Assembly (NCBI GenBank): GCA_030533445.1
Contig: CM060073.1
Span: forward strand, 36,845,428-36,909,427
Reading direction: 5' to 3'
Origin: Cyprinodon diabolis
Taxonomy: Eukaryota; Chordata; Actinopteri; Cyprinodontiformes; Cyprinodontidae
DNA length: 64,000 nt
Shown here: positions 58,212-64,000 of the stretch, piece by piece
How positions within the stretch are numbered: position 1 is the first letter of the stretch
Layout of the letters: each line of letters starts with the position of its first letter
Translations under genes and position numbers: made by a program
Notes under the pieces: generated by a model
The model's input: the letters and a program-made list of their open reading frames with translations, nothing else
Database searches by the model: none
What the model was told of the DNA's origin: nothing

Positions 58212-58749
58212 GAAGCCGAGAGCGGTCACAGTCAACTTATTTTATTTTCCTTTGCCTTCTCAAGATAATGACATAACCAGTATGAGTTATGAATGAGGCT
58301 GTCCAACAGCCCTGGATTCCCAGTCCATCCATGCCTGCAGTGCCCATAGTTGTACTGTCATTGTACTGCATGTGCGCAAATAATCAGTTTTTTAGTTTCC
58401 TTTTTCTTTTCACTCATTGTCAGGTCGTGGTGGATGATTGGATTGCATGGAATGCAGTAGAAACAAATCTGATTGTTTTTAATGAAAATCTTTCATCTGG
58501 ACTCATTTTGGGGTTACTTATAAATCCTATCCCGCTGTTGTGGTATTAACGGATGTAATAAGTTTTAACACACACCAATCATCTCGTTATGACGAGAAAA
58601 CGGCTTTCTAATGAGAAAATTATCATCTCGTTATCATGAAAAAATGGCTTTGTTGTCTTTAGATAAGGAGAAAATTAATTTGTTTTCTCAAAAAAAAAAA
58701 AAAAAACAGCCTGAAAAAGTATTGGAGGGACACGACCGCTCTCGGCTTC
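58212..58749. mobile_element. Element bounded by 16-bp inverted repeats
   Basis: GAAGCCGAGAGCGGTC (58,212-58,227) and its exact reverse complement (58,734-58,749) enclose 538 bp. Inside are CATCTCGTTATGACGAGAAA and a related ATCATCTCGTTATCATG segment, plus an (A)n run. There is no transposase and no clear target duplication. Confidence 0.5.
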
Positions 58750-58904
58750 CATAGTTTTGCTATTTGTTTAACTAAAAGTAACAACTCTCCATTACTAAGG
58801 GGCGGATCTGTTCTTATGGTCCAATTTGCATGTTTTCTAAGCCAAAACAAGGCTTTGTTGGGCTACCCTATAAATCTTGGAATCCAATGCTAATTCCGAC
58901 ATTT

Positions 58905-59025
58905 TGAATTGAAAAAAGCTTCCAGGATGGGAAGCGAAACATCTTCAAATTTGGAAAACAAAGTCCAGTGTTTTTTTTTTTTTTACTTCTTTTGAATGAC
59001 TATGACCTGGATGACTGAGAATCTA
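58905..59025 (+). mobile_element. Penelope-like element end fragment, plus strand
   Basis: GCTTCCAGGATGGGAAGC forms a perfect 6-bp stem and is directly followed by GAAACATCTTCAAAT, the same layout as the minus-strand copies. A poly-T run and CTATGACCTGGATGACTGAG follow. Confidence 0.75.
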
Positions 59026-60611
59026 GACCAGCATGTTTAGCTGAAACAATTTCAAGAATCTCAAAAAATGACTAATCATTCTTTACTTTTGCCTTAACGC
59101 TGCAGATATCATAGATATACAGAATGTAAAAAATTTAATAAAATTTATTTTAATACCGATGATGCTCATTTGCAGTTTTATTCTTTGTTGCTTCAATGTA
59201 ATCATCCGTTCCAGTGAATAGATTTGGTCCCATGAAGGTCTGTCAAATTCTTCCCTCGTTTTCAGTGTATTTCCTTCTGCTCTGTCCTGTGCAATGATTA
59301 TCTTGTTGCTACAGGTAAACTGGGAACAAGCCATTGGTGTTTGCTCCCTAGACATTTTAAAGCAGATTAATTACTTTCTCTGGCCAAAGCAATCTATTTT
59401 TGTTTGTTCGCGGATGTTTAGAGTGCATTTGTGACCCTGGGGTGAAGAAAAAGAGATAGACGGTAAGAGAGGGAGAAAAAAAAACCTCCACAGTAGACTT
59501 ATACCCTCAATTTAATAGCAGAGTGAGGTGTTTCTTCAGTATCATCAGATCAATAGAGAGTAAATAGCCCACACTTCTTGTTTCACAGTGCAGTATTGAT
59601 CTTTTCCTCAGCCTCAGCTTCCCTTTCCCCAGCTTCTCGTGTCTTTCAACCCTTGGGACTGTGCTGATTGCCATAGATTGGACAAGCTAACAAGCGCATG
59701 ATGAGGAACCAGGCTTTCTTTTCTTCTCATAGGCTGTTTCAAGTTATTTTTTTCCTCTTTGTGGCACTGGCATGAACACACATAGACAGATAGACATCCA
59801 CACAGGGAGTTTAAAACATCAGATCAACACAGCTCAGCACCATAAAGGAAAATGCTGTTTCTTTCTTGTTCCCTGTGTTGCTTGTGTTGTTCTGTCTTCA
59901 TCTGCACTGAGGGGAGCTGCTAAGAGCTGCACCTGTCCAAGGATTTTTTTTGCCAGACTAATGGAGTATACTAACTAAACAGCAGAACAACTCAGAGATG
60001 CCGTGTTTTCTTCACCTCAGTGGGAACCTTGTAATTTCTTTAGCTGCCACTGTACTCCAGAATCCTCCATCGTCTCTGAAAACATCTCTAATGGCCCATG
60101 GAGAATGACACACTCCGCCAGCAGTTCAGGAATGCATTGCTGTTGCATGGAGGTAAGTTCAGAGTCAAGGTAGCACACAGTTTGTTGGAGAGAAGATTTG
60201 AGGGTGATGGGAGGAGAGTTGCAATGTAAACTCCTCCCCAGAAATCCTGCTACCTTTAATATTTCTGCATAGGTAGATGATGGCAATGGGAAAGCCTTAA
60301 AAGACCATACATGTGTGTGGGATGAAAAAGTCATTTCAAATTATTGAATAATTATGTTCTTCAATTTCTTTGTGTTTTTGGTTTTTCAATTACCTTTCAA
60401 GTGTCTATGTGTCATGCTAGTTTTTTTTTTCATGTATGGCTAGCTGTTGTAATGAATCATTGTAAAGTCAAGGTAATCAGGGTAAATGATGAAATATAGT
60501 TGCTTATTAATATTTGTAAAAATATTTGAAATCTGGACAAATGTAAAATTTTCAAACGTTTCAGACATATTGAATTTGTAATTAGTACTCACAACCCCCC
60601 ACACCAATATG
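59026..60611. other. Anonymous sequence
   Basis: No certain gene was found. Near 60,050-60,152 a pyrimidine-AG acceptor-like site is followed by open sequence and a consensus GGAGGTAAGT donor (GT at 60,153). The peptide is not recognisable. Confidence 0.35.
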
Positions 60612-61439
<828 letters not shown>

Positions 61440-61710
61440 TACTTAGCTGATTTCAGAATCTTTTTCCACAATATTACACATTGATGAAGCGAAAACACAA
61501 TAATGAATATCAGAGGAAAAATATGTTATCCCGTTGTTATATTTTTAAAGCGTCCATTAGATCCTCTGATTATATATCAAAGTAAATGTGTTATTATAAA
61601 TGACCATTTTTTTTTCTTATTCTTACCATGTATTTTTATTGGTTTTAAAGTCCTAAACTAGCGAGAAAAAGCAATAAAGACAAGAAAAATGCTGTGCATA
61701 GTTATCTATA
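61440..61710 (+). repeat. Local duplication, unit 2
   Basis: Direct repeat of 60,740-61,000, about 700 bp downstream. It ends GTGCATAGTTATCTATAGTC and lacks the expanded TATC array. Confidence 0.85.
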
Positions 61711-62863
61711 GTCATTTGCATTGATTTTCCTTTGGGTGAAATGTTTGAGTTTAGTTTCTTAACAATCTTTTAGATTCAAGATCTAGACTCAAAATCCATG
61801 AAAAAAATAGGTAGTAATCTCCATCATTGATATTATAATTCATTATTACTGTGAAGCATCTAACTTCTTTGAGATTATTCAAATACAAATAAACATCCAT
61901 TTTCCCTTTTTCTTGTCACCTTGTGTTTGCATGTAATATTTTAGGCCACTCTGGAAGAGATGACAGCCCTAACAAGGCCTATTAGGTAACCCTCAGGGTG
62001 CCCTCAGCACAGATTTGAGCACCATTAATTTTCTATTATAGAGTGCTAAAGATGTGCCCCGGCACAGTCATTCACCTGGCTTATTGAGTCTCACACACAC
62101 CAATTGTGGACTTTTCCAGGGCAGTGTTGCTGAAGGTTTAGTGCGACCCCTCTGGGGAGCCAATTTATTATTTGCAGATATCGATCTGGCTGAGTTGGCC
62201 GGCAAGCCGTGGCGGATGTTGACTCTGCTTTGGCCTATGGCAATTTTAACTCTTTCATGGTTGTAGAAGACACACATGAGATGGATGGTCAGTGGCTGTA
62301 GGAAACCTGGATTAAGCAGTGTTTTGGTTTTCTTTTGGTTTCTCCATAACTTCTTTTAAATAAACTAGAACTCCAATAGGATTAATTAGAAGCAATTAGG
62401 CTGGATTTTATGTAGCTTTTTTGGACCCTTTTTTGTTTTTTCTTTCTTTTTGCCCTCAGACACACAAGCAGGTGCATCTAGATACACAGATGTTCTTACA
62501 TACATAGTAACACACGAATACTGTCTGGTGAGTCCAAGGGAAATAAAATCACAGTTGTGAGGAAGGAAAACAAATTTAAGAGGTAACCAAACATTTATCA
62601 AACTGGTAATGTCTGGTGGTTAAATAACAGAGGGACAGTAAAGGGCATGACTCTGAAAGCAGAAGATTACTACAGCAGATCATCACACATAGTCACAGCA
62701 GAAAACAGATATTTCTCAGGGGGTCGCCACCAGAGTCCTTACTCATTTTCTCTCCCCTGTACTGCTCTTTTATTTTCAAGATAAAATTGAGTTATTGTGC
62801 CATGCATGAAGTCAATTTCTGGACAAGTCTGAAGTGAGAAATATAAAGTATACAGATGTGTAC
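61711..62863. other. Mostly unique sequence, partly conserved-looking
   Basis: Positions 61,930-62,280 are complex and repeat-free (for example GCACCATTAATTTTCTATTA and a CCAATTTATTATTTGCAGAT segment). They could be a conserved non-coding element. No gene is supported. Confidence 0.3.
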
Positions 62864-63120
<257 letters not shown>

Positions 63121-63215
63121 TATATACAGAGAGAGAGAGAGAGATACAGTACAGTATGATTCTTTCATATCAACGCCTTTCGCACTATGATTTTTAGAAT
63201 GGTTTCCTTTTCCCC

Positions 63216-63282
63216 TACACTGATTAAATTCTTGAAAACTGCTGCACTTTATAAATGGTAATGTTAATTACAGTTTTCCTCA

Positions 63283-63341
<59 letters not shown>

Positions 63342-63379
63342 AAAATATATATATATATATATATATATAGGAAAACTCA

Positions 63380-63412
<33 letters not shown>

Positions 63413-63471
63413 TAAACTGTAATTAACATCACCATCTATAAAGTGCAGTTTTCAAGAATTTAATCAGTGTA
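63216..63471. mobile_element. MITE with ~60-bp inverted repeats and TA-repeat interior
   Basis: The left arm (63,216-63,280), starting TACACTGATTAAATTC, and the right arm (63,410-63,471), ending GAATTTAATCAGTGTA, are long imperfect inverted repeats. The interior is three (TA)n runs separated by GGAAAA and GGAAAACTCAG segments. TA at each outer edge fits Tc1/mariner-type insertion. Confidence 0.65.
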
Positions 63472-63798
63472 CGAGAAACTGGAGACACCCAGGTCAAAAT
63501 GGGAGTCACATCACAAAGGGGTGGAGAATTAACCCTTTTCTCTTAGATCCCATAATACCTCTGAGATCCAATAATACCACCCAGTTAAACGATCTGCCTT
63601 CAGAAATCAATCAAAGTAAGTCTACCCTGGTTTAATTAAATGTCGCTGCAAATACAATGTTAAACTAAACAAACACTAAACAAAACATGGTACTAATGTG
63701 GATAAATAAATTTAATCAAAATGTTACAAAACAATGTTAAACCCATCTCCTAAAAAAAGAAAATCTGCCATATTATTTCCACACAACCGTTGTGTTTT
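63472..63798. other. Anonymous sequence
   Basis: No gene was seen. Confidence 0.4.
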
Positions 63799-63835
63799 TT
63801 ATAATATTTTACTATTTTTGTTTTTTCTTTCCAAG

Positions 63836-64000
63836 ACCTGAATGTTCGTGTCTGGGTGTTTCAGCCCTCTTAGGTGTACGTGGTTGACTGCAACACTGAC
63901 ATTCAGGGGCATCTTGTAGAGATTCAGTGTGACACTGAGGGTCCCTTTTGGCACCACTGGCTTGGGCAGCATGTGGACCAAATATGGCACAGCTACTTCT
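63836..64000 (-). other. Possible partial exon at the window edge
   Basis: A minus-strand frame is open from the window edge. It reads PYLVHMLPKPVVPKG, then NVSVAVNHVHLRGLKHPDTN, and reaches a CAG|GTCTTG junction near 63,839 that could be a weak splice donor. The composition is more protein-like and less AT-rich than the surroundings. I do not recognise a family, and the acceptor side lies outside the window. Confidence 0.2.

Noticed and set aside
60017..60334. A 105-residue minus-strand protein
   Set aside because: No domain is recognisable, and the opposite strand has a better splice donor (60,153). Evidence for either strand is too weak for a gene call.

Overview
This is about 64 kb of teleost fish nuclear DNA. 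The evidence is AT-rich intergenic or intronic sequence with long (TATC)n, (GGAT)n, (TATTC)n and (AT)n microsatellites, together with a fish-type repeat set: a Penelope-like element with a GIY-YIG nuclease, a DD34E Tc1 transposon, a Gmr1-type LTR retrotransposon, Sushi-like gag, hAT derivatives and L2/I-type LINE tails. No bacterial or viral gene organisation is present. No host gene can be followed across several exons.

Layout. 1-3,880: mostly anonymous, with a retroposon 3' end (about 300-755) and a TTAA-bounded inverted-repeat element (1,588-2,090). 3,880-6,455: a broken minus-strand Penelope-like element. 6,484-11,437: a repeat cluster bounded by a 27-bp inverted repeat, holding two copies of a tRNA-like SINE unit in opposite orientation, a LINE tail, an internally deleted Sushi-like element and a Tigger-like end. 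12,062-13,309: an apparently intact Tc1 element, next to a promoter-like block ending in a splice donor. 13,500-28,500: mainly unique AT-rich DNA with small repeat fragments and a 47-nt hairpin. 28,577-28,804: the best host-gene candidate, a 76-codon first coding exon with a strong Kozak context and a GTAAGA donor. 31,634-37,339: a complete Gmr1-like retrotransposon with LTRs that read as identical and a 5-bp target duplication, inserted into an older SINE-like repeat. 38,000-64,000: long unique stretches, some resembling conserved non-coding DNA, interrupted by hAT derivatives (42,401-43,609 with a nested LINE; 48,801-50,033; 53,635-54,258), MITEs, Penelope end fragments, a 50-bp-arm hairpin (53,121-53,248), a local duplication (about 60,740 and 61,440) and a microsatellite cluster.

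How the parts work together. The Gmr1-like element encodes a SCAN-like capsid with a zinc knuckle, protease, integrase, reverse transcriptase and RNase H. The pol order is PR-IN-RT-RH, and there is a tRNA-Leu primer site and a polypurine tract. It is the youngest insertion here and carries one visible lesion, an in-frame TGA between the integrase and RT parts. The Tc1 element has perfect 29-bp inverted repeats and an uninterrupted DD34E transposase. The hAT-derived and MITE copies have no transposase of their own and would depend on enzymes encoded elsewhere. Family calls rest on motifs read by eye; no database search was run.
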